Below, piece after piece: positions 48,717 through 56,668 of a stretch of DNA of 64,000 nt. The DNA comes from Deinococcus frigens DSM 12807 (GTDB lineage Bacteria > Deinococcota > Deinococci > Deinococcales > Deinococcaceae), in assembly GCF_000701425.1 (NCBI RefSeq), contig NZ_JNIW01000004.1, forward strand, positions 1 through 64,000. Reading direction: 5' to 3'. Below the pieces are notes generated by a model, which was given only the letters and a program-made list of their open reading frames with translations, did no database searches and was not told where the DNA came from. A program made the position numbers and the translations under genes. How positions within the stretch are numbered: position 1 is the first letter of the stretch; every line of letters begins with the position of its first letter.

Positions 48717-51573
48717 GGTTGGCGTTCACCGTCTGCTCGATCAGGGGGCGCAAGTCGTGAAGTTCGCCGGGATCGGAGAAGGTGCCTATAAAATGATCCG
48801 TAGGCCAGCCGACAATTGGATCGCTTGGCATGGCCTTTCCAGCGCCAGACGGATTGTCGAGAGAACCGTAGGAGTGGCGCAGCAGAAGATGGACCCTCTC
48901 CCGGTCGATGTACACGCGTCCAATGTCCTGCCCACCCACCACGTAACGCTCAGAGGTTTTGGTGGGCTGCACGGTGAGGTCTCCGGCAAGGTCCTGGAAA
49001 GCCTCCCGGAGGCCCCGCATGAACTGGCGCACGTTGGCGGCACGGTAGGGAATCTCCTGAACGAACTGGGCGTGTACCGCCCGGATCAGGGGAAGCGCCC
49101 GCGCCACATCATCCCCAGACCGGAGATGCAGCGCGCGGCGCTCCTTGCTGCGTGGTTCCCAGCCCTCGAAGAGGGTGTCCGGCAGGATGTCGGAGTCAAG
49201 GGGGCGCACCTCAATCACCACGTGACCCTCCCGCAGCAGGCCGGTGAATTCAACAGGCTGCCCATAGCCGATGTAGGTCTGGGTGGCATTGCGCTCCAGG
49301 GTAGGGCTGACCTGGAGTAAGACCTGCTCAAGCGTGGCGAGGGCTGCCCTGGGACCAGCCTCAAGCGCATCGATGGCTTCCTGGAGGCTTTGCGTCGGCA
49401 TGGGAGCCGTCACCACTTCCGGCAGCTTCGCCCAGGCGATCAGCAGCACCGGCCAGATTGCCTCCAGATCAGCCAGATCGGCAACCGGGCGTTTCCACCA
49501 GCCCTTCTCCTGGCCTTTGTGCCAACCCGGCCTGTCGTCCGGCGATTCCCCCAGCAGGGCCCAGACGTTCACGCTGGAGTCGTCGGTGGACAGGGTGAGG
49601 GCGTAGCGGCGGCCCTTGCGGTAGTTGATCTCCCGGCCCATCACCATGCGGTTGACGCCGGGAAGTTCAAGGGCGCGCCGGTCGAACGCTGTCGCCACTT
49701 CGGTCAGCGGAGTCGGCAGGGCCATCAGCCGCTCCCAGGGGTCACGTGCCGCCGGACGCCGCCCCTCAGCGCGCAGGCCCTCCAACTCGGCAGGGGTGAA
49801 TGTGGGGAGCGGCCAGAGCTTCAAGGCAAGCCCAGCCAGGCGGTCCGCGCGGCTCTGAATGCTCACCTCGTTCCAGCAAGGCTCCTGCGCGATCTCCTGG
49901 GTCATCAGCAGGCGACTGAAGGTGTAGCCCTTTGGCAGGGTGGACGTGGCGGTGTCGCCGTCCCTGACGGGCAGGGCTTTCTTGACTTCAAAGGGGCGAT
50001 CACCGAGTTCGCTGTTGTAACCGGTCAGGGTCAGGTTGCCGAGGGTATCTACCAGCCGCTCCTGCACCTCAGCCCAGTCCGCACCCAGCATCTCGCGCCA
50101 CGCTTCGCTAATGTTGCGGTTTTGCGGCATGACATGCTCGATGGTCAGGTCATCGGTGACCACCAGCTCCTTCGGACTCATGGCCCGCTCCAGGCGCACG
50201 AGAACGTGTTTGCAGACGTCCAGGGTGTACAGGTTGACGGTATGGAGCTTCTCGGTGAACACGTCGTCGGCTGGAAAGCCACTGCGGTTGCGGTCCTGGA
50301 AGCGCATCAGGGCACGCTCCACCGAGCGGAGGTAGGCAGCGCTGCCCTGATCCCGCACGAGTTCGCGGCCCGCGCTGGCAAACAGCTTGTTCAGGGGGGC
50401 GCTGCGGAACTCGCTCACCGCTCGGCGCACCAGGATCGACTCCACCGTCCGCAGGGCCGACACGAGGTCTTGGGTTGTGACAGGGCCCTTGCCGTGGTCT
50501 TCCAGCAGCTCCAGCACGAACGGCGAGATCACACGCACCCGCACGCTCAGCAGGTCTTGCAAGGCCAGACGCAGGTGAGGGTCGAGCAGGGAATCGGCGG
50601 ACCGCTCGGGATGCAGCATCTGTGCGTAGTGCTGCGCCATGCGGCGGAGATCTGCCACTAGCGGCTGCACACCCGGATCAGCCAGGCCCTCACGGTAGGT
50701 CTTGAACGCTTCGTACACCTTTTCTCGGTCCACCAGCGAGCGCATCCTGACGGTCAGGAAGTCGCGCATGAAGCGGTTGAAGGTGTCCGGGCTGCTGCCC
50801 TCGAACAGCGCTTCCAGGGGCAGCCAGTACGTGCGGCTCAGCTCGTCCTGCTCATCCTGCTCCAGGCCCATCAGCACGTTGTTACGGATCAGGTCAGCGG
50901 GGGTCAGGTCCTTGCCGGTGCTGTTCAGGCTCTCGAAGATCAACTGGGGGTCGTCGCGGCCCTCTTGCAGCACGACGGCCACCACCTCCAGCTTCCGGAG
51001 GCCGGTCAGCACATCCCGCACGTTGACACCTGCATCCTGAAACCGGGCACGGAAGAAGTCCCGGCCCGCCAGCAACTCCTTCGAGAGTTTGTCTGGCTGG
51101 GGGCCATCCCCGATCAGGTGCTTGAAGGTGTCACGGTCCACATGGGTTGGCAGCAGCTTGAAGCGCGACTCGCCGCTCAGGTCTTCGTTGAGCAGGTACA
51201 GTTCCCGCCACTTCACCGCCCGGATGCGCTCGGTGTCGCCCGTGCTGCCGTCGGGGAGTTCCAGATCCCCATGTTTTTCCAGTTCTTGTACCAGGGCGGC
51301 AATGATCAGGGTCAGGGTGGTCAGGCGCTGCTGGCCGTCGATCAGGCGGGCACGGCGAAGTCCAGCACCGCCCATACGGACCGACGGCTGGGTGTACACC
51401 ACCGATCCCACGAAGTGTTTGCGTCGGCTGACGTCCCGGCCCGCCTTCAGCACGTCGTTCCAGAGCTGCTGGCGGTCTGCGTCCTGCCACGAGTAAGGCC
51501 GCTGGTAGAGGGGAACCTCGAACTGCTGGCTGCCGGACAGGAGACCCAGCAACTCGTGCATCTCCGCGTTCAT
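48709..51573 (-). CDS. DUF262-DUF1524 protein with long extra C-terminus (GmrSD-like)
   Basis: 954 aa. DUF262 at ~10-230 with the ParB-like LIDGQQRLTTL (77-87) and FESLNSTG (213-220). DUF1524 HNH-type nuclease at ~430-585 with TIEHVMPQN (477-485), LGNLTLTGYNSELGD and the KKALP block. This order is found in GmrSD type IV enzymes, BrxU and SspE, which use NTP and nick or cut modified DNA. Beyond 600 the protein carries about 350 more residues forming three similar ~80-aa beta-rich segments that may be DUF5655-like. It overlaps hsdS (ATGA) and hsdR (8 nt), so it is an integral part of the type I operon. Confidence 0.9.
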   Translation of the reverse strand: MNAEMHELLGLLSGSQQFEVPLYQRPYSWQDADRQQLWNDVLKAGRDVSRRKHFVGSVVYTQPSVRMGGAGLRRARLIDGQQRLTTLTLIIAALVQELEKHGDLELPDGSTGDTERIRAVKWRELYLLNEDLSGESRFKLLPTHVDRDTFKHLIGDGPQPDKLSKELLAGRDFFRARFQDAGVNVRDVLTGLRKLEVVAVVLQEGRDDPQLIFESLNSTGKDLTPADLIRNNVLMGLEQDEQDELSRTYWLPLEALFEGSSPDTFNRFMRDFLTVRMRSLVDREKVYEAFKTYREGLADPGVQPLVADLRRMAQHYAQMLHPERSADSLLDPHLRLALQDLLSVRVRVISPFVLELLEDHGKGPVTTQDLVSALRTVESILVRRAVSEFRSAPLNKLFASAGRELVRDQGSAAYLRSVERALMRFQDRNRSGFPADDVFTEKLHTVNLYTLDVCKHVLVRLERAMSPKELVVTDDLTIEHVMPQNRNISEAWREMLGADWAEVQERLVDTLGNLTLTGYNSELGDRPFEVKKALPVRDGDTATSTLPKGYTFSRLLMTQEIAQEPCWNEVSIQSRADRLAGLALKLWPLPTFTPAELEGLRAEGRRPAARDPWERLMALPTPLTEVATAFDRRALELPGVNRMVMGREINYRKGRRYALTLSTDDSSVNVWALLGESPDDRPGWHKGQEKGWWKRPVADLADLEAIWPVLLIAWAKLPEVVTAPMPTQSLQEAIDALEAGPRAALATLEQVLLQVSPTLERNATQTYIGYGQPVEFTGLLREGHVVIEVRPLDSDILPDTLFEGWEPRSKERRALHLRSGDDVARALPLIRAVHAQFVQEIPYRAANVRQFMRGLREAFQDLAGDLTVQPTKTSERYVVGGQDIGRVYIDRERVHLLLRHSYGSLDNPSGAGKAMPSDPIVGWPTDHFIGTFSDPGELHDLRPLIEQTVNANRA

Positions 51574-52850
51574 GCCACTGCCTCCGCTTCAGTCACCATG
51601 TCTTTAGCCGCGCCCCGGATGTCCAGGTTCGACACGTCCAGCTCGCCCGACACCAGCCGGGGCAGCAGCAGATCGCGGGTGCGGCGGAGGTTGGTGTTGC
51701 GACGTTCTAAGTTTACGACAGCACCCCTCAGAGGCCGCACGCGCTCTCCGAAGTCATTTTGGAGGGCAAGGTCTGGACGCAGGAGATGAGTACTGCTTAC
51801 ACGCTCACGTCCGAGTTCAGTTTGACCTGTCGCCCCTACACCAAGTCCTTCAAAGTGCGACTGCATATTGAGCAATGCCAAGCCGAAGAAGTCCAAGTCG
51901 ACTTTGTCGAGATCTGGACGCACGATGGTTACATGGGAATCCACCGTGCAGTCAGTCAGCTCCTCATACACCTGTGCAACACGGCCTAAAGTTCCTATAC
52001 CCGTGGAATTGATGAGTACGTCGCCGAAGCCAACCTGCTTCATCACCGGAACCTTGCCCAAATGTCGCCGTGCAGGCTGGAGCGAGAGCCGTTGATCACG
52101 TATGCATTTCTGATTGATCACCAGGCTTAACGAGTCTTCGTTGTACTTGGGGGCGATGCCGCGCGTCACCAGTGGTGCCACGTCACTTATAGACGCAAGC
52201 TTCCACCCCTTCGGCCTGCGCCCCTGCTCGTCTTCCACGAACACGACGAGTTCGTGGCCGGGGTAGCGGTACTCCACGAACCACTCGCGGTACAGGGCGC
52301 GGGCCATGTCCTCCAGCACCCGCACCCGCCGCGTGTTGTTCTCGATCAGGTCATCGTAGGCCGAGAGGATGGCCGCGATCTTACGCTGGGTGGGGAGGGG
52401 GGGAAGAGGTACGTCAACTTTTCGCAACTCGCTTTGCTTAATGCCTGCTACCGTTGTACCCGTAGCCCTAGCCTTCAAACCTGCTTGCATGAATGGAGCT
52501 TTGAGAGCTTGAAAGAAAAAGTCTTGATCTATAAGTGCAGGATTGCCTCTGAGGAGAATGACTCGTTGGGCGAGTGCAATTTTCTCAGAGGTGCGCAGTT
52601 GAGCAACCTCACCCAATGGAGCTTCGGTAGTTATGAGAATGTCATGCTGCTGCGGCAAGCCTCGGCGCATCCATGAGTCATAGTTATCTGATGCTATATA
52701 TTCGTGGTTTTCTTCAAGAATTCGTCCATCTTTAATTACTTTGGCAGTGATCAGCTTGATACCAGAAGTTGTTTTCTCGGGTGTCTTGCCCCGATAGTCA
52801 ATTAGACGCTCAACAACATTCTCAATGGATATGGTGGGCCACTGATTCAC
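51570..52850 (-). CDS. hsdS: Type I restriction specificity subunit S
   Basis: 426 aa with two target-recognition domains and two conserved helical spacers: [25 protein letters not shown] ends the first half, and [24 protein letters not shown] ends the second. It dictates the split DNA site methylated by HsdM. The recognition segments (about 52400-52800 and 51740-52180) are clearly less GC-rich than the flanking spacers, as expected for exchange of recognition domains between systems. The start is GTG, overlapping the hsdM stop as GTGA; it overlaps the next gene as ATGA. Confidence 0.95.
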   Translation of the reverse strand: MNQWPTISIENVVERLIDYRGKTPEKTTSGIKLITAKVIKDGRILEENHEYIASDNYDSWMRRGLPQQHDILITTEAPLGEVAQLRTSEKIALAQRVILLRGNPALIDQDFFFQALKAPFMQAGLKARATGTTVAGIKQSELRKVDVPLPPLPTQRKIAAILSAYDDLIENNTRRVRVLEDMARALYREWFVEYRYPGHELVVFVEDEQGRRPKGWKLASISDVAPLVTRGIAPKYNEDSLSLVINQKCIRDQRLSLQPARRHLGKVPVMKQVGFGDVLINSTGIGTLGRVAQVYEELTDCTVDSHVTIVRPDLDKVDLDFFGLALLNMQSHFEGLGVGATGQTELGRERVSSTHLLRPDLALQNDFGERVRPLRGAVVNLERRNTNLRRTRDLLLPRLVSGELDVSNLDIRGAAKDMVTEAEAVA

Positions 52851-54394
52851 GTGTTCGCCTCGGCGCCAAGCAGCGCCGCCACGTTCTCGCCGATCCGCTC
52901 TTCCAACTCGTGCGCCTCGGCGGTCAGCACCTCCAGCTCCTCGTTCAGTTCGCCCAGACGCACACTGAAGTCGAAGTCGTCGGCAGCACGGGCCGTAACG
53001 CCTACATAACGGCCTGGGTTCAGGCTCCAGCCCTGTGTCTCAATCTCGGCACGGGTGGCCACCTTGCACAGCCCCGGAACGTCGCGGTAAGCGCCGTCCG
53101 GGAACAGCTCGTCGAACCGGTCGTTGCTGCCGTGCTTGAACTCCGGGGCCTCGCCCCGGTACAGGTTGGCGATGTTGGCGAGAAGTTCCACTTGCTCGTC
53201 GGTCATCTCACGGATGGCCTTGGTCACTTGCCGGAAGGTGTGGCGTGCATCGATGAACAGCACCGTGTCCTCGCGGGCGCTGCCGCGCTTACCGTTGTCG
53301 TAGAACCAGACGGTGGCGGGCAGGGTGACGGTGTAAAATAGGTTGCTGCTGGCCGCGAGCATGATGTCCACGTTGCCGCTCTGGATCATCTTCTGGCGGA
53401 TCATCTGCTCGCTGCCGCGTGCGTCGCTGGCACTGTTCGCCATGACCACCCCGGCGCGGCCCGTGGCGTTCAGGCTGCTGCTGATGTACTGAAGCCACAG
53501 GTAGTTGCCGTTGTCGGTGCTGGGCGTGCCGTATGGCAGTCGGGGATCGGAGGCGATGTCGTCCTTCTTGATGCCCTTGACGTTGAAGGGCGGGTTGGCG
53601 AGGGCGAAGTCGAACTTGCCCCGGCTGCCGTGGATGTCCTCGTAGAAAGTGTTGCCCTGCTTGATGTCGCCGCTCAGGCCATGTACCGCGAGGTTCATAC
53701 GGGCGAGGCGGACGGTCTCGGCGGTCTTCTCCTGCCCAAAGACGCTCAGCTCGTCGGTAGGGTTCTTCTTATGCTCGGTGACGAAGCGGGCCGACTGGAC
53801 GAACATGCCGCCCGAGCCGCACGCCGGATCGTAGATGCGCCCGTGGAACGGCTCCATGATCTCCACCATCAGCTTGACCAGGCTGGTGGGCGTGTAGAAC
53901 TCGCCGCCCTTACTTCCTTCATTGCGGGCGAACTCGCCCAGGAAGTACTCGTAGACCTTGCCGAAGGCGTCACCTTCCAGGCCAGCGGCGATCTCACCGA
54001 AGTTGAACGCCTTGAGCAGCGGCGCAAGCACGCTGTTGTCCAGGCGGTTGTAAATCTTGGGCAGCACGTCCTTCAGGTCCTCGTTCTCGGTCTCCACGGC
54101 CTTCATGGCGTCGTTGATGGCCTGTCCCAGGTTGGCGCTGCCCGGCAGGGCCAGCAGGCGGCGGTAGCGGGCCTGCTCGGGCAGGTACATGACGCCCTCG
54201 GCCTGGAAGTCCATCGGCTCGGCGTCCGCCCCCAGCGTGGCCTGCGCCTGCTCGAAGCGGTGATCGGCATACGCGAGGAAGATCAGGCCCAGCACCGGGG
54301 TGCTGTATTCGTGGCTGCGGAGCTTGCTGTTGGCGCGCAGGTTGTCGGCGGCGGCCCACAGGCGACGCTCGACTTCGGTGCTGTTGGAGGTCAT
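52847..54394 (-). CDS. hsdM: Type I DNA methyltransferase subunit M
   Basis: N6-adenine methyltransferase, 515 aa. N-terminal HsdM helical domain, motif [12 protein letters not shown] at 188-198, catalytic motif IV NPPF at 267-270. It methylates the site chosen by HsdS. The ATG at 54394 ([19 protein letters not shown]) is the normal HsdM start and has TATCAT 9 nt upstream; the frame continues 45 codons upstream into the recombinase remnant and is rejected. First gene of the hsdM-hsdS-DUF262-hsdR operon. Confidence 0.96.
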   Translation of the reverse strand: MTSNSTEVERRLWAAADNLRANSKLRSHEYSTPVLGLIFLAYADHRFEQAQATLGADAEPMDFQAEGVMYLPEQARYRRLLALPGSANLGQAINDAMKAVETENEDLKDVLPKIYNRLDNSVLAPLLKAFNFGEIAAGLEGDAFGKVYEYFLGEFARNEGSKGGEFYTPTSLVKLMVEIMEPFHGRIYDPACGSGGMFVQSARFVTEHKKNPTDELSVFGQEKTAETVRLARMNLAVHGLSGDIKQGNTFYEDIHGSRGKFDFALANPPFNVKGIKKDDIASDPRLPYGTPSTDNGNYLWLQYISSSLNATGRAGVVMANSASDARGSEQMIRQKMIQSGNVDIMLAASSNLFYTVTLPATVWFYDNGKRGSAREDTVLFIDARHTFRQVTKAIREMTDEQVELLANIANLYRGEAPEFKHGSNDRFDELFPDGAYRDVPGLCKVATRAEIETQGWSLNPGRYVGVTARAADDFDFSVRLGELNEELEVLTAEAHELEERIGENVAALLGAEANT

Positions 54395-54403
54395 GTATTG
54401 CTC

Positions 54404-54409
54404 ATGATA
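54404..54409 (-). promoter_or_regulatory. -10 box of the hsd operon
   Basis: TATCAT on the minus strand, 9 nt before the hsdM ATG. It is the only promoter-like box found for the four-gene operon. Confidence 0.5.
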
Positions 54410-54569
54410 CGGGCTGGCCGCGAGGCGCGTGACTGTGGATGCTAGCCCCCGCTTGATGGTGCGGCCCCTGTGGGCGTACCAGACTTGTCCTGAGTCTTCC
54501 CTCGCACAGAGACACTTGCCCAGCGACACCCCACAACGTCAGACCCGGCGCATCAGCAACGGCGACGCA

Positions 54570-55025
54570 GTGACCAAGCTGCACCGCCTGCTTGACACCC
54601 TGCGGCCCGGCGACGTGCTGGTGGTCTGGAAGCTGGACCGCCTGAGCCGCAGCCTGAAGGACCTGCTGACGCTGCTCGAGCGGCTTGACGGCCTGGACGT
54701 GGGCTTCCGCTCCCTGACCGAGCACATCGACACCACCACGCCCGCCGGACGCATGCTGCTCCAGATGCTCGGAGCCTTCGCGGAGTTCGAGCGGGAGATG
54801 GTCTGGGAGCGCACCCGCGAAGGTCTGGCGGCGGCGCGGGCCGACGGACGGGTTGGAGGACGCAAGCCCAAGCTCTCGCAGACCCAGCGCGACGAACTGG
54901 TGCGCGGCGTGCGAGAGGAGCGCTACACGATGGCGCAGGCCGCCCGGCTGTTCGGCGTCCACCCGGCCACCGTGAGCCGACTGATGTCGCAGGTGCATGT
55001 CGCCGAGACTGCGCGAGGTTCGTGA
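54570..55025 (+). pseudogene. Serine recombinase remnant lacking the catalytic N-terminus
   Basis: From VTKLHRLLDTLRPGDVLVVWKLDRLSRS onward the frame matches Tn3-type resolvases: FRSLTEHIDTTTPAGR, FAEFEREMVWERTREGL, then a helix-turn-helix (MAQAARLFGVHPATVSRLM). The first 60 or so residues of such enzymes, with the catalytic serine and the YxRVS motif, are missing; sequence before 54560 belongs to the hsdM promoter side. A GTG at 54570 could start a 151-aa DNA-binding stub. It is probably cut when the hsd cassette arrived. Confidence 0.82.
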
Positions 55026-55031
55026 CCCGCC

Positions 55032-55340
55032 TCATGCGCTGATCACCATGCCGTTGGTTTCCAGAACGTGTTCAAGGCGGAAGAGCAGGCGGTCCGTGAC
55101 ACCGATCTCGGGGAAGCGGCGCACAGGGACGATGAAGGCCGCCATGTACTTGCCGTCGTCCAGGGCATGCAGCACCCGGACCCAGGCCACTTCAGAGCGC
55201 AGGTCCGCCCCGAAGACGTCCTCGACGAGCAGGCTGACGTGCATGCCCGGCGCGAGGTGGCGCTGGTGCCGGTGGACGGCGCGGAAGGTGTAGTCGGTGT
55301 CTTGCTCGAGTTCTTCGATGCTGAGTCGTGGTGTGTTCAT
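55032..55340 (-). CDS. Unknown small protein
   Basis: 102 aa soluble protein. It begins MNTPRLSIEELEQDTDYTF and ends RLEHVLETNGMVISA; the middle (HLAPGMHVSLLVEDVFGADLRSEVAWVRV) looks like a small beta barrel. No family recognised. AAGGAG lies 6 nt before the ATG at 55340. It converges on the recombinase remnant. Confidence 0.65.
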   Translation of the reverse strand: MNTPRLSIEELEQDTDYTFRAVHRHQRHLAPGMHVSLLVEDVFGADLRSEVAWVRVLHALDDGKYMAAFIVPVRRFPEIGVTDRLLFRLEHVLETNGMVISA

Positions 55341-55766
55341 GGTGTTCTCCTTGAGTGAATGAGATCCACGTTGTGTGACCTCTCGGCGAAGTTCTTGCCG
55401 TGTTCGTCGTAGCGGGCAGGGCAATGCAGGAAGCTGGTGCGCTTCGCGTGGGGGCGGGGAGTAGGGGGGAGTCCTTACAACCTTGTCGTGGCCCAGTTGC
55501 GGGGCGACGCTGGGAGAACTGGATGGGAACGGCGTCGAAGAGAGGCCGAAGCCTCAGTGTTTTTCTTCCGGTCCAGACAATGGGGGATTGGGTTCATCAG
55601 GATGTACCTGAGGTTGTGGTCATTGTTGACGCTGGGCTTTTGACGTGGAAGGCGACCTTTCCCAGGCGGCGCTGAACACGGCAAGCACTTCGGTGAGGAG
55701 TGTTGACGGATGCAGGGCGAGCCGCGCAGGTGCCCCCGGAGTAGGGGGGGTGGCAGCGGTCCCAGG

Positions 55767-55866
55767 CAGGCGCGCCTCACTCCTGCATCGACGTAGATTT
55801 TTGTCCGGCGAACCGGCTTGAGGTGCTTTTGGGTGCTTTATGTAGAGTGCGAGGCTGGGCAGACGC
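55767..55866 (+). repeat. Direct repeat unit A
   Basis: 100 bp starting CAGGCGCGCCTCAC and ending CAGACGC. Shares CTTGAGGTGC, TTGGGTGC and AGAGTGCG with unit B at 180-bp distance; within the unit GTGC recurs about every 10-16 bp. Confidence 0.65.
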
Positions 55867-55946
55867 ACGCCCCTGAACCCCGTAGAGGTCTTGCTTGCAG
55901 GCGTGTGTCGTGGTGTGTGGTGTCTGCCGCACCGCGAGTCCCTGGA

Positions 55947-56044
55947 CAGGCGCACCTCACCCGGACCAACGCGGACGTCTCGCTGGCAGGCCGACTTGAG
56001 GTGCCGTTGGGTGCCTCACGCAGAGTGCGGTGCTGGACAGACGC
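55947..56044 (+). repeat. Direct repeat unit B
   Basis: 98 bp starting CAGGCGCACCTCAC, ending CAGACGC just before the stop of the methyltransferase fragment. Same order of conserved blocks as unit A. Confidence 0.65.
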
Positions 56045-56047
56045 GGC

Positions 56048-56587
56048 TCAGATCCCGTAGCGCAGGGTCTGGGTCTCACTACCGAACTGCTTGGCGTGAC
56101 CGAGGAACACCAGTGTGTCCAGCACCTCCTCGACGGACGCAGCGCGCGCCCCCTTAAACAGCGCGGTCACCTGAGCGGACGTGAGCGGCTGAGGCGCGGT
56201 CTGGAGCGCGTGCTGCACGGCTACCGCACGGTCCATGAGCTTGGCGGGGAAGGACGGCACGGCAGCGACACGCACGGCCAGCGTCCCCGCACCCATGTCG
56301 AGATCGCGCATGGCGGTCCCCTTAGGGTCCTGATACTCGGGGCGCAGGTACAACACCGTCCCCTGTCGTTCTTGCTGGTGACGTGCGGCGTTGAGCGCGG
56401 TGAGCTGGGTCAGCACCTGCTGGTCACTGAGGACACCCGTCCAGCCGTACGCGGCTTGCACCAACGCGTCGAGTTCGTCGTGCAGCAGCCCCAGGGTGGT
56501 GACGAGGCCGTCGTCGTGAATGGTCTGCTCCTTGACGGTGAGCGTCTCACCCGCGCGCAGCGTCTCAGGCACGTTGCAGATAGCCAC
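56048..56587 (-). pseudogene. C-terminal stub of a type IIG-like DNA methyltransferase
   Basis: 179 aa frame whose sequence from VPETLRAGETLTVKEQTIHDDGLV through LHDELDALVQAAYGW, LTALNAARHQQERQGTVLYLRPEYQDP matches, as I recall, the extreme C-terminus of large YeeA/MmeI-like DNA methyltransferases. The catalytic and recognition parts are absent, since the upstream DNA (from 56588) belongs to the divergent ATPase gene. A fragment left by deletion or rearrangement. Confidence 0.65.
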
Positions 56588-56668
56588 ACCTTCATATGTC
56601 CGTATGTCGCAATGCGCTCACCCGCGTGCGATCTCTGTCAGCGCCGGACCAGTACCGTGCACCACGGC

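Larger units (their letters stand above)
55341..56047. other. Gene-free stretch with two ~100-bp direct repeats
   Basis: 707 nt with no convincing gene. It contains two diverged direct copies of a ~100-bp unit (55767-55866 and 55947-56044). Confidence 0.6.

Noticed and set aside
56030..56668. Upstream extension of the P-loop protein frame
   Set aside because: It is antisense to the methyltransferase stub, which has recognisable family sequence; a better start lies at 56669.
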